A DNA stretch of 64,000 bases, from assembly GCA_040879025.1 (NCBI GenBank), contig JBBDLF010000037.1:62001-126000 (forward strand), given 5' to 3'. Source of the DNA: JBBDLF01 sp040879025 (GTDB lineage: Bacteria > Pseudomonadota > Gammaproteobacteria > Pseudomonadales > Pseudohongiellaceae). Both the position numbers and the translations under genes were made by a program. The notes beneath the pieces are model-generated. The model saw only the letters and a list, made by a program, of their open reading frames with translations. It was not told the DNA's origin and ran no database searches. Positions 43,778 to 52,229 of the stretch are shown here, in pieces (positions within the stretch are counted from its first letter, which is position 1; the number at the start of each line of letters is the position of its first letter).

Positions 43778-44629
43778 ATGGCCCTGAACACGTTCACCGC
43801 GGACAGCTCGAACTTCAGTTTTGAATTTTTCCCCCCTCGCAGTGCCGAGGGGGAAGAGAAGTTGATGCGCGTGCACGATGAACTGGCTCAGCTTGACCCC
43901 GGATTTTTTTCCGTGACCTATGGCGCCGGTGGATCCACAAAACAGGGTACACAGCAAATCGTATTAAAGATTGCCGAACGCGGGTCCAATGTCGCGCCAC
44001 ACTTATCTTTCGGCGGTTCCAACGAGGGGGAGATAAGCGATTTTCTGCGTCGTTACCGCGATGCAGGAATCAATCGGCTGGTGGCGTTGCGGGGTGACAT
44101 TCCTTCCGGTACCGGCCGCGGCCAGTATCGCTATGCCAATGAACTGATTGAATTCATCCGGCGCGACAGTGGCGACTATTTTCACATCGAAGTGGCCTGT
44201 TATCCTGAAATACATCCGCAGTCTGATTGTTATGAAAGCGACATCGCCTACTTTAAACTGAAGGTGGACGCCGGGGCCGATTCCGCGATCACGCAATATT
44301 TCTACAATGCCGACGCCTACTTTTACTTTGTCGAACGCTGCCGGGCGGCGGGTATCACCCTACCGATTGTGCCCGGTATCATGCCGATTACCAACTATGT
44401 CAAGCTGGCCCGCTTCAGCAGCACCTGTGGCGCGGAGATTCCACGCTGGATCCGTCAGCGGTTGCAGGGCTACGGCGACGACACGGAAAGCATCCGTGCG
44501 TTTGGCGAAGAAGTAGTCACCGCGTTGTGCGAGACTTTGCTTCGGGGAGGCGCTCCGGGCCTGCATTTTTACACGATGAACCAGTCATCGGCGGTCAAGG
44601 CGCTCTGGCGAAACCTGGGGAGCCTCTGA
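43778..44629 (+). CDS. metF: 5,10-methylenetetrahydrofolate reductase
   Basis: 283 residues. FEFFPPRSAEGEEKL, SVTYGAGGSTKQGT, RGDIP, and PGIMPITNYVKLARFSSTCG are typical MetF segments for flavin and folate. It supplies 5-methyl-THF for homocysteine methylation. It is 10 bp after ahcY. The last codons and stop (GGGAGCCTCTGA) lie inside a family B repeat, so the C-terminus RNLGSL may come partly from an inserted element. Confidence 0.95.
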   Translation: MALNTFTADSSNFSFEFFPPRSAEGEEKLMRVHDELAQLDPGFFSVTYGAGGSTKQGTQQIVLKIAERGSNVAPHLSFGGSNEGEISDFLRRYRDAGINRLVALRGDIPSGTGRGQYRYANELIEFIRRDSGDYFHIEVACYPEIHPQSDCYESDIAYFKLKVDAGADSAITQYFYNADAYFYFVERCRAAGITLPIVPGIMPITNYVKLARFSSTCGAEIPRWIRQRLQGYGDDTESIRAFGEEVVTALCETLLRGGAPGLHFYTMNQSSAVKALWRNLGSL

Positions 44630-44634
44630 ATAAC
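44617..44634. repeat. Family B repeat overlapping the metF 3' end
   Basis: GGGGAGCCTCTGAATAAC resembles the starts of the elements at 28456 and 30246 (GRGARCCTYTGAWYAA). No clear second arm follows. It contains the metF stop codon. Confidence 0.5.
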
Positions 44635-44783
44635 ACTGTACCGCCTCTGCGGGAGCTGTCCTGCGCTGCAGCAAGGCTTCGTGCGCCGGGAATGGCCGTA
44701 GCCCTTGCCAGGCACGACAACGCGATCACAACTTCTGCCGTGTGTAACGCCTGAGCATACTGTGAGAATTAAGTGGGTGTTAT

Positions 44784-45521
44784 GTGAGAGTGACAAGAGC
44801 CTATTGCGATACTCCGCTGGGAAACCATAGCGAAGTTACCCTGGAGGGCGAACTGGCGCATTACCTGTCGCGAGTGTTGCGACTGAAACCAGGCAACCCG
44901 GTGCACCTTTTCAATGAACAGGAAGGGGAATTCTCTGCCGTGGTTACCGGCATCAGTCGCCGCACGCTGACGGTCTCTGTCACCGCGCCGGTCGCCTCAT
45001 CAGCCAACCCCACATTTCCGATTCATCTTGCCCTTGGTCTCTCCCGCGGCGACCGGATGGATTATGCTATCCAGAAATCCACTGAAGTGGGCGTCACCAG
45101 CATTACGCCTCTGCTGTCGGATTTCAGTGAAGTCAGACTGACGGACAACCGACTGGTCAATAAACTGGCGCACTGGCGCAAAGTCGCCATCAGCGCCTGC
45201 GAGCAATGCGGGAGAACCCGGGTACCGAGGATCAATGAGCCGGTGCCGCTTCAGCCCTGGCTGGACGCTGCCGGCCCCGGCCTGCGTATATTGCCCGATC
45301 ACCGGGGCAGCGCGGCCTTGGCGCAGAGTGCTCGCCCGGAAGCGGCCAATCTCTTGATCGGTCCCGAAGGCGGGTTTTCGGAAGGGGAAGTGGCACTGGC
45401 GGTGAAGGCGGGATTCAACCGGGTTCGGTTGGGACCACGTGTATTACGAACTGAAACCGCACCGATAGTGGCGATCAGTCTGCTGCAGTGCCTGTACGGA
45501 GATTTTCGTCAGGAGGTCTGA
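44784..45521 (+). CDS. rsmE: 16S rRNA (uracil(1498)-N(3))-methyltransferase
   Basis: 245 residues (E. coli RsmE 243). A SPOUT protein. An N-terminal PUA-like domain (about 1-75) precedes the knotted domain with NLLIGPEGGFSEGE and LGPRVLRTETAP, the SAM-binding knot. A GTG start at 44784. It is 154 bp after metF. It uses SAM but may have its own promoter. Confidence 0.95.
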   Translation: MRVTRAYCDTPLGNHSEVTLEGELAHYLSRVLRLKPGNPVHLFNEQEGEFSAVVTGISRRTLTVSVTAPVASSANPTFPIHLALGLSRGDRMDYAIQKSTEVGVTSITPLLSDFSEVRLTDNRLVNKLAHWRKVAISACEQCGRTRVPRINEPVPLQPWLDAAGPGLRILPDHRGSAALAQSARPEAANLLIGPEGGFSEGEVALAVKAGFNRVRLGPRVLRTETAPIVAISLLQCLYGDFRQEV

Positions 45522-45604
45522 AGTCGAAGGTTTCGCACTGAGAAGGGGAAAACGGAGGTGGGGCAACCTGAGCCGGAGCGGTCGAAGAGTTGCTCAGCGG
45601 CTTC

Positions 45605-45638
45605 CTAGCCCGGACTATTCATGAATAGTCCGGGCTAG
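45605..45638. terminator. 34-bp perfect palindrome between rsmE and the HD-GYP gene
   Basis: CTAGCCCGGACTATTCA is followed by its exact reverse complement. The right arm contains the stop codon of the HD-GYP gene. It lies between convergent genes and probably ends both transcripts; U runs are weak. Confidence 0.65.
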
Positions 45639-46960
45639 ATTGGCATCCGGATTCCCAGCCGTCCAAGACCGACTCGTTTGCCGAATATGTGATCTCCCAG
45701 ATTCGCTGGATCGATATAGTAGCCGCCCGTGCCGACACTTTTCAGAATGGTCCGGTGGGAGGGTTCATTGACCTCGTCGCGGAGAGAGATCACCAGAGGC
45801 TTTTTGAGAACATTTTTTCCGCTGTCTGTGATAACCGCAATTTTTGGCAGCAGTTTTTCGCTGGGGTTCTGTTCCAGTACCAGTGCCATCTCACCGCTGG
45901 TCAGTTCGATTATAGAACCGGTTGGATACATACCCACTGCCTGAATAAATTCATAGACCAGTTGTTCCGTAAAGTGCAGGTTACGCTGTTTATACAGACG
46001 ACCTACGGCGGTGGCCGGCGAGATTCCATTCTGCTGGCTCGAGTGCAGCAGGCGATCGTAGCGATAGGCCAACGCGGCGAAGCGCGCAAGCATCGGAATC
46101 TGGTTGCCCTTCACGCGTCGTGGAAATCCTCGGCCATCATGCCGCTCGTGATGGGCGCGAACGATATTGAGTATCTTTGAATCCAGTTTTTCGGGGCGCA
46201 ACAGTTCCAGCCCCAGCGCGATGTGTTTGCGATAAAGCAGATACTCCCTGCGGGCAAACGGACCCCGGCGACTGACGAATCCCGACGGCAAGCGTACCAT
46301 GCCGATGTCAGCCAGAATGGTTCCCAAGGCCAGCGTTCGCATATCCTCTTTCGCCAGACCGACGTGTCGTGCGAGCACCAGTGCCCAGATGGTGGCGCGC
46401 AGGCAATGCATGAAACTGCCCGGTTTCTCGCGGGTAGTGTTTAGCTGCCATACCAGGGCATCCGGATTGCGCACGATGCTTTCCAGAATCTCATTGAGCA
46501 CCGGCGCGAGTTTTTTTAGCTGCAAGGGGTTCCCTTCGCGAGCCTTCTCCAGCACCAGATTGAACGCAGTCGTGGCTTCCGCTACCAGGCGCGACGCCGT
46601 ATCGATTTCCTGCTTTATCGGGCGCTTGGTTTTATACACACCGTGGCGTACCTGCAAAGGGGTAACCGGTGGCGCGTTGTCGCGGGCATGAGTGAGAATC
46701 GTCAGTTGTCGCTCGCGAGAAAGTTTGGGCGCGGTACCTCGGTTGGTATCGATAAAAACGTACTTGCAAAACAGGCGCAGTGTTTCCAATTCCGCTGCGG
46801 TTCTGATGTGGAAGCCCTCGAAGGGGAAAGGCGTGTCTTTCCACGGCCTGTCCAGTTCCGAGACGAACATCCCCTGCAGCAGATCGCTACACGCAATCTT
46901 TATTTGACTGTCCGGGGAAGCAGGTTCAGGTCTGTGGTTCATGGTGAGTAGCATAGCCAT
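45635..46960 (-). CDS. HD-GYP domain protein with altered catalytic motif
   Basis: 441 residues. An N-terminal DUF3391-like region (about 20-110) precedes an HD-GYP domain (about 180-330). The domain keeps His185, His270-His271 and a GFP (278-280) variant of GYP. The HD pair is Ala217-Asp218 (LADIGM instead of LHDIGK), so a metal ligand is missing and activity on cyclic di-GMP is doubtful. A PilZ-like or beta-rich C-terminus follows. Start is uncertain: ATGs at 46960, 46954 and 46942 lack good ribosome-binding sites. It stands alone between rsmE and amtB. Confidence 0.8.
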   Translation of the reverse strand: MAMLLTMNHRPEPASPDSQIKIACSDLLQGMFVSELDRPWKDTPFPFEGFHIRTAAELETLRLFCKYVFIDTNRGTAPKLSRERQLTILTHARDNAPPVTPLQVRHGVYKTKRPIKQEIDTASRLVAEATTAFNLVLEKAREGNPLQLKKLAPVLNEILESIVRNPDALVWQLNTTREKPGSFMHCLRATIWALVLARHVGLAKEDMRTLALGTILADIGMVRLPSGFVSRRGPFARREYLLYRKHIALGLELLRPEKLDSKILNIVRAHHERHDGRGFPRRVKGNQIPMLARFAALAYRYDRLLHSSQQNGISPATAVGRLYKQRNLHFTEQLVYEFIQAVGMYPTGSIIELTSGEMALVLEQNPSEKLLPKIAVITDSGKNVLKKPLVISLRDEVNEPSHRTILKSVGTGGYYIDPANLGDHIFGKRVGLGRLGIRMPI

Positions 46961-47084
46961 TTATCGAAACGGTTCTTGTGAGAGATTTCACAGTCTTGTC
47001 ATTTGTATCCGATACGGTGAACCATTGGTAAAAACCTGAAATTTATTCTCAATTCGCGTGTCATGCGAGCGTTTGGTCGGGCAT

Positions 47085-47109
47085 AAAAAAAGCGCCTCCT
47101 AAGAGGCGC
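47085..47109 (-). terminator. Intrinsic terminator of the glnK-amtB operon
   Basis: On the minus strand GCGCCTC and GAGGCGC form a stem around TTAG, followed by seven T. It lies 73 bp after the amtB stop. A textbook rho-independent terminator. Confidence 0.9.
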
Positions 47110-47182
47110 CTGTACGTGAACTCACGTCAATGGGAGAGAAAACAGTCATGCACTTTCAGTTTGATTCGCAGCCGGTTCGCCA

Positions 47183-48454
47183 TTAATTTGCCACGACGAA
47201 TTCCGGATAGGCTTCCATTCCGCATTCGGTCAGGTCCACACCTTCCACTTCCTCTTCCTCGGTAACCCGCACACCCATTATCATCTTGATCACAAACCAG
47301 GCGATCAGGCTGGTGACGAATACCCAGACAAAGATTACCAGCGCTCCGACCAGTTGGCCGACGAACGTGGCATCGGCGTCGGAAAACAGCACCGCGAAAA
47401 TGCCGAACAGGCCCACGACACCGTGAACGGAGATGGCACCGACCGGATCGTCGATTTTGAGTTTGTCCAGACCAACGATGCTGAATACCACGATTATTCC
47501 ACCCATGGCGCCGATGATCATGGCCAGCGCGGGTGACGGGTCGGCGGGTTCCGCGGTGATGGCGACCAGGCCGGCCAAGGCACCATTCAGCGCCATGGTC
47601 AGGTCAGCCTTGCCAAACAACAATCGCGCTACGATCAGGGCCGCTATCAAGCCACCGGCTGCTGCCGCGTTGGTGTTAAGGAACACGTTCGCCACTTCGT
47701 TGGCAACCGCGATGCCGCCAAGCTTAAGCGTGGAACCGCCATTGAAACCGAACCAACCCATCCAGAGGATGAAGGTGCCCAGTGTTGCCAACGGCAGATT
47801 GGCGCCAGGTATCGCTTTTACCGAACCGTCGACCTTGTACTTGCCTTTACGCGGTCCGAGCAGTAACACACCTGCCAGTGCCGCGGCGGCGCCGGCCATG
47901 TGGACTATTCCGGATCCGGCATAGTCGCTGTAGCTCAACGCGCCCAGCAGGGGAACGTCTTTACCACCCCAGGTCCAGCCGCCCTCGACAGGATAGATAA
48001 AGCCGGTCATCACCACGGCGAACGCCAGAAACGCCCACAACTTCATGCGTTCGGCGACCGCGCCGGACACGATGGACATGGCGGTGGCTACAAACACCAC
48101 CTGGAAAAAGAAATCAGAGGCGCCGGAGTAAACCGAGTCGCCGTCAAAGCCCGCTTCAGCCGAGTCGGCCAGTACCTGCGCAACCGCGGCATCGTCCATT
48201 CCGCCCACTGTCGTGACGCCCGACAGAAAGATTCCTCCGTCGTACATGAACTGGTATCCACACACCAGATACATGGTGCAGGCAATCGCGTACAGCGCGA
48301 CGTTCTTGGTCAGAATTTCCGTGGTGTTCTTGGCCCGCACCAGGCCTGCTTCCAGCATCGCGAAGCCCGCGGCCATCCACATGACCAATGCCCCGCATAT
48401 CAGGAAATAAAACGTGTCCATTGCATACTGCAGTTCAAAAATTTGGTTTTCCAC
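47183..48454 (-). CDS. amtB: Ammonium transporter AmtB
   Basis: 423 residues with about eleven membrane segments and no clear cleavable signal. The pore twin histidines are seen in SGIVHMAGAAAALAG and ISVHGVVGLFG; ERMKLWAFLAF and the WMGWFGFNGGS segment are conserved. AmtB conducts ammonium under nitrogen limitation and is blocked by GlnK. The C-terminal tail ends GVDLTECGMEAYPEF, as expected for GlnK contact. It lies 73 bp after glnK in one operon. Confidence 0.97.
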   Translation of the reverse strand: MENQIFELQYAMDTFYFLICGALVMWMAAGFAMLEAGLVRAKNTTEILTKNVALYAIACTMYLVCGYQFMYDGGIFLSGVTTVGGMDDAAVAQVLADSAEAGFDGDSVYSGASDFFFQVVFVATAMSIVSGAVAERMKLWAFLAFAVVMTGFIYPVEGGWTWGGKDVPLLGALSYSDYAGSGIVHMAGAAAALAGVLLLGPRKGKYKVDGSVKAIPGANLPLATLGTFILWMGWFGFNGGSTLKLGGIAVANEVANVFLNTNAAAAGGLIAALIVARLLFGKADLTMALNGALAGLVAITAEPADPSPALAMIIGAMGGIIVVFSIVGLDKLKIDDPVGAISVHGVVGLFGIFAVLFSDADATFVGQLVGALVIFVWVFVTSLIAWFVIKMIMGVRVTEEEEVEGVDLTECGMEAYPEFVVAN

Positions 48455-48527
48455 CTTGTACCTCCGAGAATGGTCTCAGCCCAGACCTGAATTGAAATTG
48501 AATTTGGTTTTAGAAATTGTTCAGGCC

Positions 48528-48866
48528 TTACACAGCCTCTTCGCCGGTTTCACCGGTTCGAATCCTGATTATTTGTTCCAGATTGGTCACAAAAATTTTG
48601 CCGTCGCCAATCTTGCCGGTGTTGGCTGCCTTGGTGAACGCCTCCAGGGTCAGGTCGAGCAGTGCATCACCGATGGCGACTTCCACTTTCACCTTGGGAA
48701 GAAAGTCCACGACGTATTCCGCACCGCGGTACAGCTCTGTGTGACCCTTCTGTCTGCCAAAGCCCTTTACCTCAGTAACGGTAATGCCCTGGACGCCAAT
48801 TTCCGACAACGCCTCCCGGACATCGTCGAGCTTGAATGGCTTGATAATCGCCGTGACTAGCTTCAT
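48528..48866 (-). CDS. glnK: Nitrogen regulatory protein P-II
   Basis: 112 residues, canonical P-II length. The T loop GRQKGHTELYRGAEY places Tyr51 as the uridylylated residue. GDGKIFV and the C-terminal RIRTGETGEEAV are typical. The ATG at 48864-48866 has GGAG upstream; the longer frame is not family-like. It binds ATP/ADP and 2-oxoglutarate and controls AmtB. A sigma-54 promoter and an NtrC-like site lie upstream, so it is likely induced by nitrogen limitation. Confidence 0.97.
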   Translation of the reverse strand: MKLVTAIIKPFKLDDVREALSEIGVQGITVTEVKGFGRQKGHTELYRGAEYVVDFLPKVKVEVAIGDALLDLTLEAFTKAANTGKIGDGKIFVTNLEQIIRIRTGETGEEAV

Positions 48867-48930
48867 AACTTTGCTCCTTATGGATTGGCCCGCCCTGTCA
48901 TTCAGAGCAGATATTTCTGAAACTGCTTTA

Positions 48931-48946
48931 TGCACGGCTCGTGCCA
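48931..48946 (-). promoter_or_regulatory. Sigma-54 promoter of glnK-amtB
   Basis: TGGCACGAGCCGTGCA on the minus strand matches TGGCACG-N4-TTGCA with one mismatch and correct -24/-12 spacing. The ATG of glnK is about 65 bp downstream. This is the standard arrangement for glnK operons. Confidence 0.8.
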
Positions 48947-49061
48947 CCTATGCTAATAACTGTCAATTCAATAACTTGTGTGAGTTTTTCACGCCACAGG
49001 CGCCGCGCGTTATCACCCTGTCAATGAATTTGGACTGTTGCGGTGCAAGTTCTTGCTTGGC

Positions 49062-49076
49062 GCACCATATTAGTGC
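49062..49076. promoter_or_regulatory. NtrC-like enhancer site upstream of glnK
   Basis: GCACCATATTAGTGC fits GCACC-N5-GGTGC with one mismatch, inside the larger inverted repeat GCGCAC...GTGCGC. It lies about 120 bp upstream of the sigma-54 promoter, a usual distance. A second GGTGCAAG half-site is about 20 bp away. Confidence 0.6.
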
Positions 49077-49134
49077 GCGATGTTTGTGCGGGGGATGAGG
49101 GCGGGATGACCGAAGGAGTTGTTTTAACGCATGC

Positions 49135-49170
49135 ACAAAAAAGCCCGCTCCAGGAAACCCGGAGCGGGCT
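49135..49170 (-). terminator. Intrinsic terminator of the porin gene
   Basis: On the minus strand AGCCCGCTCC and GGAGCGGGCT form a perfect 10-bp stem with a 9-nt loop, followed by a run of six T. It lies about 94 bp after the porin stop. Confidence 0.88.
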
Positions 49171-49263
49171 GTTCAACACTGTTTTGTTTACCTTCTTTAT
49201 TTACTTTCGTTATTAACCTTCCTTATTAACATGCCTCGGAAGTTGGTTATGCCCGGCTCCCGA

Positions 49264-49935
49264 TCAAAGGCTCTTTGACATACTGAACGTGACAGTGGCA
49301 TCGCAGTCAGAGCCGCCGCAATCATTGTCGTCGAGGTCGGTATCCGTTAACGTCAGGGAAAAATCAATGCCGCTCCAGGATTTCGACAAGGCCACTCCAT
49401 AGTCGGTATAGGAGTCTTCGGTACCCCAGAAATCCTCGTCGTAAGTGGTAATGCCGCCGAAGATGCTCAGGCCGAATTCGTTTGCCAGTTCCATGTCATA
49501 GGCCAGTGACGTATACAGCGACTCGTAGCCCCCAAGATCGTCTGCGTAGGCCAGACCAGCCGTGAAGTTCACATAACTGAGGCTGCCGTAAATTTCAGTG
49601 AAGTCCAGGTCATCGACCGAGGGGTATTCGTAGGCGATGACACCTATATCATAGCCCACGTTGTTGCCCAGCTCGCCGCCAAAACCGGCATAGAAATCGA
49701 CTTCGAGGCTGTCGGCAAAAGTCACGTTGGATCCCCAGACGCCGGCATAGAAGCCGTTGTCCGCTTCAAAATCGAAGCCACCCTGGAGGGCCATGTCGCC
49801 ACCGGTCTGGGAAACACCGCGGAAAATATAGTCACTTGCAAGACTGACGTTGCCGGACACATCGGCGTAGGCAGGTACCGTGGCTGCTGCGGTGATCAGT
49901 CCGGTGGCAAGTATTGCTCGGGTAAGTTTTTTCAT
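49264..49935 (-). CDS. TorF-family putative porin
   Basis: 223 residues. Signal peptide (about 1-23, TVPAYA before DVSGN). The body consists of alternating beta strands with VSLASDYIFRGVSQTGGDMALQGG and GFYAGVWGSNV, the recognisable opening of the Gcw_chp/TorF family, and it ends with a phenylalanine-containing strand (TVTFSMSKSL). It is probably an outer-membrane beta-barrel. The ATG at 49933-49935 has GGAG upstream. It is upstream of the glnK operon; in other species related proteins sit beside glnK/amtB too. Transport substrate not known. Confidence 0.85.
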   Translation of the reverse strand: MKKLTRAILATGLITAAATVPAYADVSGNVSLASDYIFRGVSQTGGDMALQGGFDFEADNGFYAGVWGSNVTFADSLEVDFYAGFGGELGNNVGYDIGVIAYEYPSVDDLDFTEIYGSLSYVNFTAGLAYADDLGGYESLYTSLAYDMELANEFGLSIFGGITTYDEDFWGTEDSYTDYGVALSKSWSGIDFSLTLTDTDLDDNDCGGSDCDATVTFSMSKSL

Positions 49936-50178
49936 TTTCGTGTTTCTCCTTGATGTGGATATGACATTCAAACCAGGTGCTTTGCACCCGGTAACGACAG
50001 CAAGCGCAGGAAATCTGCGGCCCCCGTTTTACTCACCGTTTCATAAGCACGATATGTGCCGACTTTTGGTATTCGTGAAGTTTTTGGCAATACCCGCGGT
50101 GATGGCGAATGCCAATGGCCTTGAAGTGGGCCGCCAATGTTAAACTCAATGCTGATGATTGCTCCCGGAGAAAGAATT

Positions 50179-50445
50179 ATGGTGGATCAACGCTTTTTTG
50201 ATGAGCTCAGCGACAGAATTGCGGCCATTCTGCCCCGAGCTGGTGAATTTGGAGAGGATATACGCACCAAATTGAATCAGGCACTGCAAAAAAGTTTCAG
50301 CGAGATGAACGTCGTCACGCGCGAGCAGTTCCAGGCGCAGGAGAAAGCCCTGAAGCGAGCCGAGGCTCGAATTGCTCAACTGGAACTGCGTATCGCGGCG
50401 CTGGAAACCGGGGAGCCGGCCGGGGGGTCGGATCTTGAGACTTGA
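50179..50445 (+). CDS. ubiK: Ubiquinone biosynthesis accessory factor UbiK
   Basis: 88 residues, largely a coiled coil. VDQRFFDELSDRIAAILP and the C-terminal REQFQAQEKALKRAEARIAQLELRI are the family features (BMFP/YqiC). It helps the UbiJ-containing complex in ubiquinone synthesis. The ATG at 50179 has GGAGAAAG upstream; an ATG at 50137 would add 14 residues. It is convergent with comM, the order comM-ubiK-glnK-amtB being as in Pseudomonas. Confidence 0.92.
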   Translation: MVDQRFFDELSDRIAAILPRAGEFGEDIRTKLNQALQKSFSEMNVVTREQFQAQEKALKRAEARIAQLELRIAALETGEPAGGSDLET

Positions 50446-50472
50446 CGGTGGTTGAGCCGGGGATCCGTGGGT

Positions 50473-52002
50473 TTACCGCGACTGATCGACAGGATTGAGG
50501 CCGTCCCATTTTCTGTAAGTGATGGCTTCCAGTAAGTGGTTGCGCGATATCTGCTTCTCGTTTTCCAGGTCCGCGATGGTTCTGGCCAGCCGCAGGATAC
50601 AGTGGACGCCGCGGGCGGAGAGATTGAGACGTTTCATAAAAGTTTCCAGTTGTCGGCGGTCGGCGACGCTGACGGGGCAGAAACGGTTGATCTCGCGGTT
50701 TCGTAGATTACGGTTGAGTTTTCCCGCGCGTTTGAATTGCAGAACACGGCAATTATTGATGTCCTGACTCAGTTTCTGCCATTTGTCCGCGCTCCCCTCT
50801 TCCACCTGATACAACTCGGCAGGAGACAGGCGGGGAACCTGTACTATCAGATCCATCCGATCCAGAAACGGCCCGGAGATTTTGCTGTTGTACTTTTGCC
50901 GGCGTTCGTCAGTGCAACGGCATTTTCCGGCCGGGTCTCCATAGTAGCCGCAAGGACACGGATTCATCGCGGCGACGAGTTGGAAGCGGGCTGGATAACG
51001 TACCCGGTAGTTGGCGCGGGCGAGTGTTATCTCTCCGGACTCCAGTGGCTCTCTCAATACCTCCAGAACCTTGCGATTGAATTCCGCCAGCTCGTCCAGG
51101 AACAGCACACCGTGGTGCGCCAGACTGATTTCTCCGGGCGTGGCCTGCTTGCCTCCGCCGACGAGCGCGACCGGGGTGGCCGTGTGATGGGGGTTTCTGA
51201 ATGGCGGGTAGTACCAGTGACGGGGATCAATCACATAACCGGCGACGGATTTGATGGCAGCCACCTCCTGCGCGGCTTCGTGTTCGAGTTCCGGCAGTAA
51301 TGACGGCAGACAATTGGCGAGCATGGTTTTGCCGGTGCCGGGTGGGCCAATAAACAGGATGTTATGCGCCCCCGCGGCGGCAATCTGCAATGCACGTTTG
51401 GGCAGGTGCTGACCTTTTATCTCACCGATATCGGTTGCGGAAGTGCTGCCCCGCGGTGGCGGGGTATAGGGATTGCAGCGGGTCAAGTGATTGCCGTTTG
51501 ACAGATGCTCGCACACCGCGAGCAGATCTTCGGCGATGCGGGTATTGTCTTCGCGCGCCAACGCCGCTTCGTTACCGTTGGCCGCGGGAACAATGATATC
51601 TCTTCCCGAACCCGCCGCGGCCATCACGGCGGGCAACACTCCCTGAACCGCGCGCAATCTGCCGGTCAGTGCCAGTTCACCGAGAAACTCCATCCCTTCG
51701 ATTGGCTCGCTGGGTATCTGGTTGGAAGCGGCCAGAATGCTCAGTGCAATTCCCAGGTCGTAGCGGCCGCCGATTTTGGGCAACTCTGCCGGCGCCATAT
51801 TGACTGTGATACGGCGCTGCGGAAATTCAAATTTCGAATTGAGAATGGCGCATCGTACTCGCTCCTTGCTTTCGCGCACGGTGGTTTCCGGCGCGCCAAC
51901 AATGGCGAAGCCGGGCAGGCCGTTGGACAGATGCGTCTCAATGGTAATCTCGGGAGCATCCACTCCCACGACCGCGCGCGAATAAACGGTGGCCAGTGAC
52001 AT
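50473..52002 (-). CDS. comM: YifB/ComM-family Mg-chelatase-like AAA+ ATPase
   Basis: 509 residues (E. coli 506). An N-terminal Lon-like subdomain (SLATVYSRAVVGVDAPEI) precedes the AAA+ domain with GPPGTGKT (Walker A), VLFLDELAEF (Walker B), and MNPCPCGYYGDPAGKCRC. ComM is a helicase that aids branch migration during natural transformation. The start ATG at 52000-52002 is chosen; a longer frame from 52074 lacks family similarity. It is convergent with ubiK. Confidence 0.95.
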   Translation of the reverse strand: MSLATVYSRAVVGVDAPEITIETHLSNGLPGFAIVGAPETTVRESKERVRCAILNSKFEFPQRRITVNMAPAELPKIGGRYDLGIALSILAASNQIPSEPIEGMEFLGELALTGRLRAVQGVLPAVMAAAGSGRDIIVPAANGNEAALAREDNTRIAEDLLAVCEHLSNGNHLTRCNPYTPPPRGSTSATDIGEIKGQHLPKRALQIAAAGAHNILFIGPPGTGKTMLANCLPSLLPELEHEAAQEVAAIKSVAGYVIDPRHWYYPPFRNPHHTATPVALVGGGKQATPGEISLAHHGVLFLDELAEFNRKVLEVLREPLESGEITLARANYRVRYPARFQLVAAMNPCPCGYYGDPAGKCRCTDERRQKYNSKISGPFLDRMDLIVQVPRLSPAELYQVEEGSADKWQKLSQDINNCRVLQFKRAGKLNRNLRNREINRFCPVSVADRRQLETFMKRLNLSARGVHCILRLARTIADLENEKQISRNHLLEAITYRKWDGLNPVDQSR

Positions 52003-52229
52003 GACGCCTTCCGTGATGCCGGGTGAACAGGGGGTCTTGGTTAGAGGATAGGCCGCGGATGGCGGAAACGCCAATTTACAGCGCTACTGCAAGGGGGCGC
52101 TAACAGCCGAATCGCAACGAACGAACCAGGCGATGGTCATTCAAGGAGATTCAGGCCACAAACAACTGCTGCTGGTTAAAAGCAACTTTACCCGAAAAAA
52201 ATGGGCATTCCAAGTTACAGAAACATTAT

